Part shown: piece by piece, positions 25,884 to 33,884 of the stretch | Position numbering within the stretch: position 1 is the stretch's first letter | How the letters are laid out: each line of letters starts with the position of its first letter | Position numbers and translations under genes: made by a program | Source of the DNA: Candidatus Bathyarchaeota archaeon B24 | Lineage (GTDB): Archaea; Thermoproteota; CALKCG01; B24 | Assembly: GCA_001593865.1 (NCBI GenBank) | Contig: LUCB01000006.1 | Location: 1-63,713 of the forward strand | Direction of reading: 5' to 3' | DNA: 63,713 nt | Notes under the pieces: model-generated | Told to the model about the DNA's origin: nothing | Database searches by the model: none | What the model saw: the letters and a program-made list of their open reading frames with translations, nothing else

Positions 25884-27302
25884 ATGCCGGGTAGGTTTCT
25901 AAGCCTATTCAAGCCGATATCGAGGTTCACGTTCGAGGTTAAGAAACCCGAGAGGAGGACAAGTTTCACAAATAAGCTTCTATGGACTTTTATGGCCCTT
26001 CTGATATACTATCTCATGAGCGAGATCCCGCTCTACGGTATACCTGTAAGGGGGTTAAGAGACCCGCTTGTAGCCGCCAGGGTCATATTCGCTTCGAGAC
26101 ACGGGACGCTCATGGAGCTTGGTATAGGCCCTATAGTTACCGGAGGGCTTATCCTCCAGCTTCTGGTGGGCTCTAGGCTTATAGAATGCGACTTATCAGA
26201 CCCGGAGGATAGAGCCCTCTACACGGCGGCCACCAGGTTTATGAGTATATTCATGACTGTCTTCCAATGTCTCGTATATATCCTCGGAAGGGTCTGGGGG
26301 CCCCTAACGTTAGAAGCGAATATTTTAGTCTTCTTCCAGCTCCTCTCAGCTGGTATAATTCTGATTCTTCTAGATGAGATGGTTCAGAAGTGGGGTTTAG
26401 GCAGCGGCATAAGCCTCTTCATACTAGCGGGGGTCGCTAGGGAAATTTGGTGGTTCGGGTTCTCTCCTTTCCCCGGTATAGCGCAGGATGGCAAGCTTTA
26501 CGGAGCTTTACCGGCTTTCATAGAGGGGCTTGTTAAAGGTGAAGACTTCTCGACGGCCTTCCTGAGGACGGGCAACCTGCCCAATATGGTTGGGTTTATA
26601 TCGACGGTCGTAGCCTTTCTCGTGATCATATACCTCGAAGGCGTTAGAGTAGAGATACCGATATCATACGCTGGGTACAGAGGCTTTAGAGCCAGGTTTC
26701 CGCTTAAGCTATTGTACGTATCCGTTATCCCCGTCATATTCGCCTCGGCTTTGCTAGCCAACATATATGTTATGCTAAGGCTTCTGTGGTCTAACTTTAA
26801 CCCCGCGAATCAAGATTTTTGGTTCAACTTTCTGGCTCAGTTCGACCCTGAGACCATGGATCCTCTAAAAGGTAGTCTCGCATACTACGTGTCATCTCCG
26901 AGGAGTCTACAGTATGCGGCTGAAGACCCTATAAGAGCCGTAGTCTACGTCGCCATATTCGTCCTGCTTTGCGTGATGTTTTCCATAATGTGGATAGAGG
27001 TCGGCGGTATGGGTCCCAGAGACGTCGCAGAGCAGCTTATAGACGCCGGTATCCAGATACCCGGCAGGAGACGGACGGTTAAAAGTATAGAGCGTCTGAT
27101 GAAACGCTATATCCCGACGGTGTCGATCCTGGGAGGCGCCATAATAGGTCTCATAGCTGCTGTATCGGACCTGTTCAACGTCTTCGGCTCGGGAACCGGT
27201 GTACTTCTATCGGTAGACATAGCCTACCAATACTATCAGCTCTTGGTCAGAGAGAGGGTTGCCGAGATGTATCCGGTGCTAAGGCCGCTATTGGAGAAGT
27301 GA
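25884..27302 (+). CDS. secY: Protein translocase subunit SecY
   Basis: Channel-forming subunit of the Sec translocon (Sec61-alpha homolog), 472 aa with ten transmembrane helices. Motifs include TNKLLWTFMALLIYYLMSEI (helix 1), SRHGTLMELGIGPIVTGGLI (plug/helix 2) and VRVEIPISYAGYRGFRARFP-like cytosolic loop, plus GSGTGVLLSVDIAYQYYQLL near the C-terminus. Stop overlaps the start of the DUF106 gene (GTGA). The adenylate kinase gene that often follows secY in archaea is absent. Confidence 0.96.
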   Translation: MPGRFLSLFKPISRFTFEVKKPERRTSFTNKLLWTFMALLIYYLMSEIPLYGIPVRGLRDPLVAARVIFASRHGTLMELGIGPIVTGGLILQLLVGSRLIECDLSDPEDRALYTAATRFMSIFMTVFQCLVYILGRVWGPLTLEANILVFFQLLSAGIILILLDEMVQKWGLGSGISLFILAGVAREIWWFGFSPFPGIAQDGKLYGALPAFIEGLVKGEDFSTAFLRTGNLPNMVGFISTVVAFLVIIYLEGVRVEIPISYAGYRGFRARFPLKLLYVSVIPVIFASALLANIYVMLRLLWSNFNPANQDFWFNFLAQFDPETMDPLKGSLAYYVSSPRSLQYAAEDPIRAVVYVAIFVLLCVMFSIMWIEVGGMGPRDVAEQLIDAGIQIPGRRRTVKSIERLMKRYIPTVSILGGAIIGLIAAVSDLFNVFGSGTGVLLSVDIAYQYYQLLVRERVAEMYPVLRPLLEK

Positions 27303-27847
27303 TAGTCATGAACTTTTTCGAGATCATAGTTGAGTTCCTGAAACCGTTGGCCGTTAACCCTGGGATGGGCTCTCTAACAATCCTGGGGTTATCTGCCTTA
27401 ATGACGATATTCTCCACCCTGCTGAATAAGCTTATAATGAGCGAAGAGCTTCAGAAGGCCTATACCAAGGAGCTCAGCGAGTATAAGCGTCTTATGAGCG
27501 AGTATAAGATGAAGGGAGACAAGAAGATACTGATAAAGATCCGGAAGAAGGAGCCGATCATAGCGAACCTTAGTAAGAAGGTCCTTATAAGAACCGTTTT
27601 AAGGATGGCTATTCTTCTGGCTTTCGCCTGGGGCTTCTTCGCCGTGATAGGTGCGGTATTCGGCCCAGACTATACGATATTCATACCTTTCCCAGTCGAG
27701 ACACCTGTAGGATGGTTCGTATGGTACTTTATATGCATTTTCGCGTCTAGCCTTCCGCTCTCTAAGCTCCTCGGCATCTCTATGGTACCGTCTACCCAGG
27801 AGGCTACAAGCCATGAGGAAGAATCTTCTGTCAAAGCCAAAGGTTAA
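27299..27847 (+). CDS. DUF106/EMC3-like membrane insertase of the Oxa1 superfamily
   Basis: 182-aa membrane protein with about three transmembrane segments and a charged cytosolic coiled coil (SEELQKAYTKELSEYKRLMS) after helix 1. This matches archaeal DUF106 proteins related to YidC/Oxa1/EMC3, which help insert membrane proteins with SecYE. The position directly after secY supports this. GTG 27299 overlaps the secY stop; ATG 27308 is an alternative. Overlaps eL34 by 35 nt. Confidence 0.88.
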   Translation: MIVMNFFEIIVEFLKPLAVNPGMGSLTILGLSALMTIFSTLLNKLIMSEELQKAYTKELSEYKRLMSEYKMKGDKKILIKIRKKEPIIANLSKKVLIRTVLRMAILLAFAWGFFAVIGAVFGPDYTIFIPFPVETPVGWFVWYFICIFASSLPLSKLLGISMVPSTQEATSHEEESSVKAKG

Positions 27848-28061
27848 GATTAGGCTTCCAGGCGGTGAAACGGTCGTCAGGGTCGTTAAGAAGAAGCCTG
27901 GGAAAGCTTACTGTGGGATATGCGGTAGGGAGCTCCACGGTGTAAATTATGCAGGGAAGACCAAGTCTCAGAGAAGCGTCGAGAGGCTACATGGTGGGAG
28001 CATATGCGCTAGATGTTTGAAGCGTCTCCTCGTCAGGGAGGTGCTTTCTAGGTTTGGCTAA
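27813..28061 (+). CDS. rpl34e: Ribosomal protein eL34
   Basis: 82-aa archaeal/eukaryotic large-subunit protein with a zinc-binding set Cys34, Cys37, Cys65, Cys68 (YCGICGREL and ICARCLKRLL) and an N-terminal VKIRLPGGETVVR strand. It overlaps DUF106 upstream (35 nt) and cmk downstream (8 nt). Confidence 0.92.
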   Translation: MRKNLLSKPKVKIRLPGGETVVRVVKKKPGKAYCGICGRELHGVNYAGKTKSQRSVERLHGGSICARCLKRLLVREVLSRFG

Positions 28062-28602
28062 AGGCCTCGTGATAGCCGTCAGTGGCCTACATGGAGCCGG
28101 CAGGTCTACCCAGGCTAAGATGCTAGCGTCTGAATTCAACCTTAGATATGTATCCGCCGGAAGCCTGTTCAGGGAATATTGTCATAAGAAAGGCATAAGC
28201 TTGGCTGAGGCGGCGGAGATGCTTAAGGACGACCCTAAGCTCGACAACTACATCGACTCTAGGACCAAAGAGGAGGCTAAGAAAGGCTCTGTAGTGTTGG
28301 AAGGCGACCTCGCCGCTTGGATGGCGGGGGAGTTGGCTGACGTTAAAATATTTCTAACAGCGCCGGATGAAGTTAGGTTTAAACGTTTAGCCGAGCGTGA
28401 GGGTCGACCTATAGGGGAGGTCTCTGAGGAGACTAGGCGTAGGGAGTCTGGAGACAGGCTAAGGTATAGGCTTTTCTATGGTATAAATTTCGAGGATATG
28501 AGTATATACGATATCGTGCTCGATACGGGCAGGCTTCCGGCTGAGTCGGTCTTCAGGGTTCTGAAGACCTTGGTAGAAGAGTACGCTAAACTTAAAGCTT
28601 AG
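28054..28602 (+). CDS. cmk: Cytidylate kinase (archaeal type)
   Basis: Phosphorylates CMP/dCMP. The 182-aa P-loop kinase starts [20 protein letters not shown] and contains the archaeal-type lid and [20 protein letters not shown] segment. TTG start overlapping eL34. Its place between eL34 and eL14 is conserved in archaea. Confidence 0.92.
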   Translation: MAKGLVIAVSGLHGAGRSTQAKMLASEFNLRYVSAGSLFREYCHKKGISLAEAAEMLKDDPKLDNYIDSRTKEEAKKGSVVLEGDLAAWMAGELADVKIFLTAPDEVRFKRLAEREGRPIGEVSEETRRRESGDRLRYRLFYGINFEDMSIYDIVLDTGRLPAESVFRVLKTLVEEYAKLKA

Positions 28603-28633
28603 CTTTCGTTCAACTAGGTGGGAGGATACGGAT

Positions 28634-28921
28634 ATGATAGAAGTGGGTAGAGTCTGTGTCAAAACCATGGGCCGGGAAGCAGGTAGAAAATGCGTAGTAG
28701 TCGATATCATAGACGAGAACTTCGCCCTCATAACCGGTCCTAAATCCATCAGCGGTGTTAAGAGGCGTAGGGTGAACATCAAGCACATCGAGCCTACACC
28801 TTACAAGCTAGACATATCCCGAGGTGCAAGCGACGACGAGGTCGTCAAAGCCATAGAGAAGGCTGGATTAAAAGAAGTATTCGAAAAGCCTCTGAAACCT
28901 GAGAGGAGGGCTGTTTTCTGA
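28634..28921 (+). CDS. rpl14e: Ribosomal protein eL14
   Basis: 95-aa KOW-fold large-subunit protein: [40 protein letters not shown] and HIEPTPYKL. Preceded by GTGGGAGG. The stop TGA overlaps the apparent CTG start of cbf5 (CTGA). Confidence 0.93.
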   Translation: MIEVGRVCVKTMGREAGRKCVVVDIIDENFALITGPKSISGVKRRRVNIKHIEPTPYKLDISRGASDDEVVKAIEKAGLKEVFEKPLKPERRAVF

Positions 28922-29921
28922 GGTATCAGGCTCCTTGGGAGGTTAAGTGGGATAGGCTTTACAAGTCTTTCGACGAGACCAACGAGGCTTATGGTAAACC
29001 GCCTTGGAGAAGAAGCATCGAGGAGCATCTAAGATATGGGGTCGTAGTGCTCGATAAACCGGCTGGCCCTACAAGCCATGATGTAACGGCTATGGTTAAG
29101 AGGATCGCGAACGTCGAGAAGGCTGGGCATGGGGGGACCCTAGAGGTTTAAGCCGGGGAGATCCCCCTGCCACAGGGGTCTTACCGATAGCTTTGAACGA
29201 GGCGACTAAAGTCCTTCAGGTTCTACTATCAGGCGGTAAAGAATATGTATGCGTTATGAAGCTTCACGGTGATGTCTCCGAGGAAAGGCTTCGAGAGGTC
29301 GTCGAGGAGTTTCAGGGAGATATCTACCAGAAGCCTCCGCTAAGGTCTTCCGTTAAGCGAGCATTAAGGATTCGACGAATCTACTACATCGATCTCCTAG
29401 AGGTTGAAGGTCGACTTGCTTTGCTTAAAGTCGGCTGTCAAGCCGGCACGTACATCCGGAAGCTCGTACACGATATCGGTGAGGTCCTAGGCTGTGGGGC
29501 GCATATGAGGGAGCTCAGGAGAACTAGGGTCGGGCCGTTCAGCGAGGAAAGAGGTCTAGTCACGCTTAGAACACTTGCCGAGGCCTTCGAAGCATATAGG
29601 GCAGGTGATGAAAAAACCCTCAGACGTGTAGTCCAGCCGGTCGAAGAGGTCCTCGCCTTGACGCCTAAGGTGTGGATCAGGGATACGGCTGTGGATGCGA
29701 TATGCCACGGCGCCGACCTCGCGGTTCCAGGGATAGTGAGCCTGAATTCAGGTATAAAGACCGATACTCTTGTCGGGATCTTCACGCTTAAAGACGAGCT
29801 TGTCGCGTTGGGTAGGGCGTTAATGTCTAGCGAGGAGATTCTAGAGCGGGAAAAAGGCATAGCTGTTAAGACAGAGAGGGTCATCATGAAGCCTGGTACA
29901 TATCCTAGGATGTGGAAGTAA
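28918..29921 (+). CDS. cbf5: tRNA/rRNA pseudouridine synthase Cbf5 (TruB family), intron-split
   Basis: Catalytic subunit of H/ACA RNPs and of tRNA U55 pseudouridylation (dyskerin homolog). Exon 1 (28918-29143) encodes [16 protein letters not shown] and AGHGGTL. Exon 2 (29161-29921) continues with [17 protein letters not shown], the catalytic domain ([18 protein letters not shown]) and a PUA domain ending [11 protein letters not shown]. Read straight through, the frame stops at 29149. Removing the 17-nt intron 29144-29160 gives 328 aa and the catalytic Asp76 of GTLDP. No ATG/GTG/TTG exists before the conserved N-terminus. CTG 28918, 8 nt after GGAGG and overlapping the eL14 stop, is the likely start. 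Calling it a pseudogene would be wrong if the intron is spliced. Confidence 0.9.
29144..29160 (+). other. 17-nt archaeal bulge-helix-bulge intron in cbf5
   Basis: Exon 1 and exon 2 pair through 29132-29137 (GGGGGA) with 29162-29167 (TCCCCC) and 29126-29129 (GGCA) with 29168-29171 (TGCC). The 4-bp central helix is CCCU (29138-29141) with GGGG (29155-29158). It is flanked by two 3-nt bulges, both AGA (29142-29144 and 29159-29161). The intron closes on an inner stem GGU/GCC with loop UUAA. Cutting each bulge after its second nucleotide, as the archaeal splicing endonuclease does, removes exactly 29144-29160 and restores the reading frame. Confidence 0.88.
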
Positions 29922-29931
29922 TAGGTATCTA

Positions 29932-30780
29932 TTAGCCGTCTACATTCTCTAAGATTTTCTGAAGCCTCTCCGCTATCTCTACGAAAGCGTTGCTGGCTGG
30001 ACTCTCCGGTCTCCATATAACTATGGGCTTACCCATCTCTACCGAAAGGTTGAGCTCCGGGTCTATCGGTATCTCACCTAATATGTTTAATCCAAGCTCT
30101 TCAGCCATCTTTTTTCCGCCACCACTTCCAAATATATTCACTTTATAACCGCACTTCGGACATATGAACCCGCTCATGTTCTCGACTATCCCTAGAATCC
30201 TAAGTCCAAGTCTCTTAGCAAATCCCACCGCACGTCTGACGACTATGAACGACAGGTCTGACGGTGTAGTAACGATCACGACACCTGTCATGTTCGGTAT
30301 CGAACGTGCGACCGTTAAAGCTTCATCACCTGTGCCCGGCGGTAGGTCTATGAAGAGATAATCGAGTTTACCCCATAGGACTTCGCCGAGGAACTGTCTT
30401 ATAGCCGCGGATTTGAGGGGGCCTCTCCATATAACCGGTGTATCATCGTCAGGTAGAAGTAGGTCCATCGATACAAGCCTTAGGTCTAAGGCTGTTTTCA
30501 CGGGCATTATCCCTACGGGTGCAGCCGTCAGAGGGTTCCCCCTCATGCCTAGTATCTTAGGTATGCTCGGCCCGGTTATGTCGGCGTCGAGTATACCGGT
30601 TTTGAAGCCCTTAGACGCCATGGCGCAGGCAAGGTTCGCGGCTACGACGCTCTTACCGACCCCGCCTTTACCGCTTAGTATGGCGATCTTATATTTGACG
30701 TTTCGCATAGACTTCTCTATACGCTCCATCTGCCTCCTATAGGCTTCCAAAGCCTTCAACTCCTGGTTATCCAAACACAT
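29932..30780 (-). CDS. Mrp/NBP35-family Fe-S carrier ATPase (ApbC)
   Basis: Deviant Walker P-loop ATPase that carries and transfers iron-sulfur clusters. The 282-aa protein has SGKGGVGKS (36-44), the switch DADITGPSIPK, DLPPGTGDEALT, and the cluster-binding CPKCG near IFGSGGGKKMAEELG. It converges with cbf5 (10-nt gap) and is encoded 8 nt after the metal ABC permease gene on the same strand. Confidence 0.92.
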   Translation of the reverse strand: MCLDNQELKALEAYRRQMERIEKSMRNVKYKIAILSGKGGVGKSVVAANLACAMASKGFKTGILDADITGPSIPKILGMRGNPLTAAPVGIMPVKTALDLRLVSMDLLLPDDDTPVIWRGPLKSAAIRQFLGEVLWGKLDYLFIDLPPGTGDEALTVARSIPNMTGVVIVTTPSDLSFIVVRRAVGFAKRLGLRILGIVENMSGFICPKCGYKVNIFGSGGGKKMAEELGLNILGEIPIDPELNLSVEMGKPIVIWRPESPASNAFVEIAERLQKILENVDG

Positions 30781-30788
30781 CTACCCCC

Positions 30789-31646
30789 CTACTTTATATG
30801 ATGCTCCCGAACAACCCTAAAACACTGGATTATGCTTTTACACTTTCTCCTCTTAACCGAGAGCTTTATCGATATGAGATATCCGACCGATAGGATCACC
30901 CCGACCACCGCGCTTGTAGGTAGGTTCAGCATAACGGAGACTAAAAAGCCCAATATAGACGATATGAGGATCGTGAGGAAGGAGATCTTCCCCATCTCCT
31001 CGAAGCTATGCGAAAACTGGTATGCCACTACGGCCGGTATAGCTATGAAGGCGACCGACAGGATCGAGCCTACGACCCTCAGGTTCACGACCATCGAAAC
31101 AGCCGTGAGAACTAAAAGGAGATATCTGTAAAACCTGACGTTCAAACCCATGGCACTCGACCCCTCTGGGTCGAACGTTATGTATTTGAATTCCATCTTG
31201 AAGAGGGTTATCACACCTATCACGGCTAGGCTCATAACCGCTAATACCAGAAGCTCGTTATCGGTGACGCCTAATACGTCTCCGATCAGGAATCTCCACG
31301 CCGACGCGGCGTAGGGGCTTGAAAGCGATATAGCCAACGCGGCTACGGCTGTCGAGAAGCCGAATAACACACCGATGGTCATATCCGCCTTAACTTCGCC
31401 CTTCTCCTCACCGTAGCCTGAAAGCAGGGCGAAAACCAGGCTTAATATTAATGCCCCTACGACGGGGTCTAATCCTGTCAAGAGGCTAATGGCTGCTCCC
31501 GCCAAGGCGACATGAGCTATCGCAGCTCCTATAGACGACAGGCCTCTGAGAACCATGTAGACCCCTATCAGGGCAGACGCCGAGCCGGATAAAATCACGG
31601 CTATCAGGGCTTTAATCATGAAGGGTTGGGTTAAGACTTCAAGCAT
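30789..31646 (-). CDS. znuB: Metal ABC transporter permease (ZnuB/MntB type)
   Basis: 285-aa integral membrane subunit with about eight hydrophobic helices, of the Zn/Mn/Fe ABC-3 family. Motifs: YMVLRGLSSIGAAIAHVALA, with the conserved H/A-rich segment, and VVGSILSVAFIAIPAVVAYQ. It overlaps the ATPase gene by 8 nt. The metal (Zn or Mn) cannot be told from sequence. Confidence 0.9.
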   Translation of the reverse strand: MLEVLTQPFMIKALIAVILSGSASALIGVYMVLRGLSSIGAAIAHVALAGAAISLLTGLDPVVGALILSLVFALLSGYGEEKGEVKADMTIGVLFGFSTAVAALAISLSSPYAASAWRFLIGDVLGVTDNELLVLAVMSLAVIGVITLFKMEFKYITFDPEGSSAMGLNVRFYRYLLLVLTAVSMVVNLRVVGSILSVAFIAIPAVVAYQFSHSFEEMGKISFLTILISSILGFLVSVMLNLPTSAVVGVILSVGYLISIKLSVKRRKCKSIIQCFRVVREHHIK

Positions 31647-32385
31647 GATAACTCACCCCCGTAACTATCCTTTCCCCATCTGATGCCACGACTTGAACTC
31701 TTTTCAAAAACGTCTCCGTCAGAAGAGCCTCATCCAAGACCTCGTCTGGTTTTCCGAATGCTATGATCCTACGGTTGAGTAGCATGAGCCTGTCTATATG
31801 CTTCAACAAGACGTTTATCTCGTGCGTGACTAGTATGATCGTTACACCCGATTTATCCACGAGCTCTCTGAGAAGCCTTACCAAGAGCTGGGTGGTAGGC
31901 GTATCCACGGCTGAGAACGGCTCGTCTAATAGAAGCAAACTAGGCTCCGAGGCTAAAGCCCTGGCTACTAGAACCCTCTGCTGTTGACCGCCGGATAGGT
32001 GCGCATAAGACTCCTCCCAGAACTGGTCGACCTCAAGTAGCCGAGCGACCTGTCTAGCCTTCTCTAGGTCCTCACTCGTTGCTCTCCTTGGGAAACGCTT
32101 CTTGGCGAGTCTACCCATGAGTATTATATCTTTAACCAGCACAGGTATCAAAGGGTCTATACGCTCCCTCTGGGGAACATAGCCGACGAGCCTCCTCACA
32201 CCTGGGTCCTCCACCGGGTTCCTACCTAGAACCCTTATCTCCCCTTCGACTGGTTTTATGATCCCGAGCATGGTCTTAAGCAACGTAGTCTTACCCGCCC
32301 CGTTGGGACCGACCACCGCCACGAAGCTCGGCTCGACTATGCTGAACGATAGATCCTCCAGTATGGGTTGCTGGTTTAAAACCAC
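31639..32385 (-). CDS. znuC: Metal ABC transporter ATP-binding protein (ZnuC/MntC type)
   Basis: Energises the permease by ATP hydrolysis. It shows Walker A GPNGAGKTT, signature LSGGQQQR, Walker B LLLLDEPF, and the H-loop in VTHEI. The first canonical start is GTG 32385, but conserved sequence (IVELKNVYV, the first ABC beta strand) continues upstream in frame for ten codons to a stop at 32416. Only ATA 32409 or ACG 32415 could start it there, with GAGGGG about 8 nt before the ACG. Either a non-canonical start or a small sequence error is likely. Overlaps the end of the znuA-like gene if extended. Confidence 0.9.
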   Translation of the reverse strand: MVLNQQPILEDLSFSIVEPSFVAVVGPNGAGKTTLLKTMLGIIKPVEGEIRVLGRNPVEDPGVRRLVGYVPQRERIDPLIPVLVKDIILMGRLAKKRFPRRATSEDLEKARQVARLLEVDQFWEESYAHLSGGQQQRVLVARALASEPSLLLLDEPFSAVDTPTTQLLVRLLRELVDKSGVTIILVTHEINVLLKHIDRLMLLNRRIIAFGKPDEVLDEALLTETFLKRVQVVASDGERIVTGVSYHA

Positions 32386-32405
32386 GTAAACGTTCTTAAG
32401 CTCTA

Positions 32406-33356
32406 CTATACTCGTCTAAACCACCCCTCAAAGACCAGAAACAATACGAAGAGTATAATGGTTGCATAAAGCCATATGTCTAGTCCCCCTTCACCCGTGC
32501 TCTCGGGTATATCCATCTGTAAACCGGCTAAAGCCATGGATGTCAAAGATTTGTAGAACTCCACATAGCTTTCTGAAGGATCTAGGGGGAACGCGTAGAG
32601 ATATAATACAGGAATTCCCGTGGCTCTAGAGACCTCTAGAGCAAGTCTGCCTTCATCGCTTCCTTTCTCGGTAGCCAGCACGACTATATACGCAGGTCTG
32701 GTCTCCGAGAGCGTACTCTGGAAGTCTGAGACATCTATCGGACCGGGGGCTTTACCGCCTTTGACAAGTACAGCCACCACCGTTATGTTCAAGAAATCAA
32801 AAAGAGGCTCGAAGTGTGAACCGGCTAGGGCGACCTTGGGATCCACCAGATTCAGACCTGTTAAAACTGTCTTAGCCCATGTCTTAATCCTAGAGATGTT
32901 CTCAGAAAACATCTTAAGTCGTTTGTGGTAGTAGTCTTTGCCTTCTGGGTCTATCTCAGAAAGTCTTTCGACTATTTTAGACGCCGCTTTCAAGGCGTCT
33001 TCTGGATATAGCCATATGTAATGCGGGTTTCCGTCTTTAAGCTTCAACCCCGCCTCAACCCAATCCTCCCAACTGATCCTCGGGACGTTTAATTTCTCGA
33101 ACATGCCTAGAAACTCCTCCTTACCTATCGTGACGAATAGGTCGCAGCTTCGGACAAGCAGTATGTCCCCTGGCTTAGGGGAGTACGTATGAGGGTCTAA
33201 CCCGACGGGAACTATCGAGTATACATCGACCCTTTCCCCTCCGACCTCCCTGACGATCATCGCAAGAGGCCATATCGTAGCCACGACCTTAAGCCTAGGC
33301 ATGGCTAGCGATACTTTAGCCGTCGAAGCCATAAGAGCCGTCAGGACCAGTAGCAA
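32406..33356 (-). CDS. znuA: Metal-binding lipoprotein-like subunit of ABC transporter (ZnuA/TroA family), C-terminally anchored
   Basis: Extracytoplasmic metal receptor. The 316-aa protein has an N-terminal signal segment, then the TroA-type core with candidate metal ligands in GLDPHTYSPKPGD, NPHYIWLYPEDA, GSHFEPLFD and a C-terminal acidic ligand near ATEKGSDEGRLA. The His-rich loop of many Zn-specific receptors is absent. Instead of a lipobox it has a C-terminal hydrophobic helix (WLYATIILFVLFLVFEGW, 18 residues), so it is held in the membrane by its C-terminus. It is first in the transporter operon, 30 nt after the MntR-like gene. Confidence 0.88.
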   Translation of the reverse strand: MLLVLTALMASTAKVSLAMPRLKVVATIWPLAMIVREVGGERVDVYSIVPVGLDPHTYSPKPGDILLVRSCDLFVTIGKEEFLGMFEKLNVPRISWEDWVEAGLKLKDGNPHYIWLYPEDALKAASKIVERLSEIDPEGKDYYHKRLKMFSENISRIKTWAKTVLTGLNLVDPKVALAGSHFEPLFDFLNITVVAVLVKGGKAPGPIDVSDFQSTLSETRPAYIVVLATEKGSDEGRLALEVSRATGIPVLYLYAFPLDPSESYVEFYKSLTSMALAGLQMDIPESTGEGGLDIWLYATIILFVLFLVFEGWFRRV

Positions 33357-33386
33357 TATGGATTTGGCTCGTATGGGTCACACCCC

Positions 33387-33812
33387 CTAGGGATGTCTAT
33401 GCACTATCTCCAACCCGCATGGAGCTCTCCTAGGCTTGTTGAGAAGTGAACATAGCTTGTCGCATACTTTGTGCGAAATCCTAGTTTCCAACTTTAAAGC
33501 CTCTTCATGAGCGTCTGAGGGGTTTAACTCTAAAACCTCGTGTAGGAATACCTCTAGAACACCGTGTTTATGGGCTATTTCTATGGCCTCCTTTACACCG
33601 TCCTCTGTAAGGATTACACCGACCCTTGGCACGACCTTGACAAACCCCTTGACCGCTAAACCTTGGACGATTCGTATGGCCGTCGGGGTTTTAACGGACA
33701 GCCGCCTAGCCAGCTTACTGGTTTTGACGAAGCCCTTAGAACCCCCTAGTATATAGATCGTCTTCAGATACCGGTATTCGGCTTCGGTAAGCATTAGCAT
33801 GCTAGACAGCAT
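33387..33812 (-). CDS. mntR: DtxR/MntR-family metal-dependent transcription repressor
   Basis: Metal-activated repressor expected to control the adjacent Zn/Mn transporter. 141 aa: a winged-helix domain (LTEAEYRYLKTIYILG, RRLSVKTPTAIRIVQGLAVK) and the dimerisation/metal domain (HGVLEVFLHEVL, LETRISHKVCDKLC, final HRHP). The annotated ATG 33812 lies only 9 nt from the TATA-like box at 33821-33830. In-frame ATGs at 33800 or 33794 fit leaderless initiation better. The C-terminal SH3-like domain of DtxR is absent, as in MntR. Confidence 0.9.
   Translation of the reverse strand: MLSSMLMLTEAEYRYLKTIYILGGSKGFVKTSKLARRLSVKTPTAIRIVQGLAVKGFVKVVPRVGVILTEDGVKEAIEIAHKHGVLEVFLHEVLELNPSDAHEEALKLETRISHKVCDKLCSLLNKPRRAPCGLEIVHRHP
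33795..33804. promoter_or_regulatory. Palindrome at the predicted mntR start, possible operator
   Basis: TAGCATGCTA is a perfect 10-bp palindrome lying at the expected transcription start of the regulator gene. A second imperfect repeat (CTAGA-5 nt-TCTAA, 33802-33816) overlaps it. The position is right for autoregulation, but no match to a known operator is claimed. Confidence 0.3.
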
Positions 33813-33820
33813 CTAACTAG

Positions 33821-33830
33821 TATATAAATA
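33821..33830 (-). promoter_or_regulatory. TATA box of mntR/transporter operon
   Basis: On the minus strand the sequence reads TATTTATATA. A start site about 25 nt downstream would fall near 33800. Confidence 0.5.
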
Positions 33831-33884
33831 TTTCTATGATTAACCTCATTAACCCTATCTAGTCCTATTTTCTAGTGAGTTTAC

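Noticed and set aside
29144-29200. Apparent frameshift making cbf5 a pseudogene
   Set aside because: The extra 17 nt form a canonical bulge-helix-bulge whose removal restores the conserved [12 protein letters not shown] sequence exactly, and the rest of both exons is intact.
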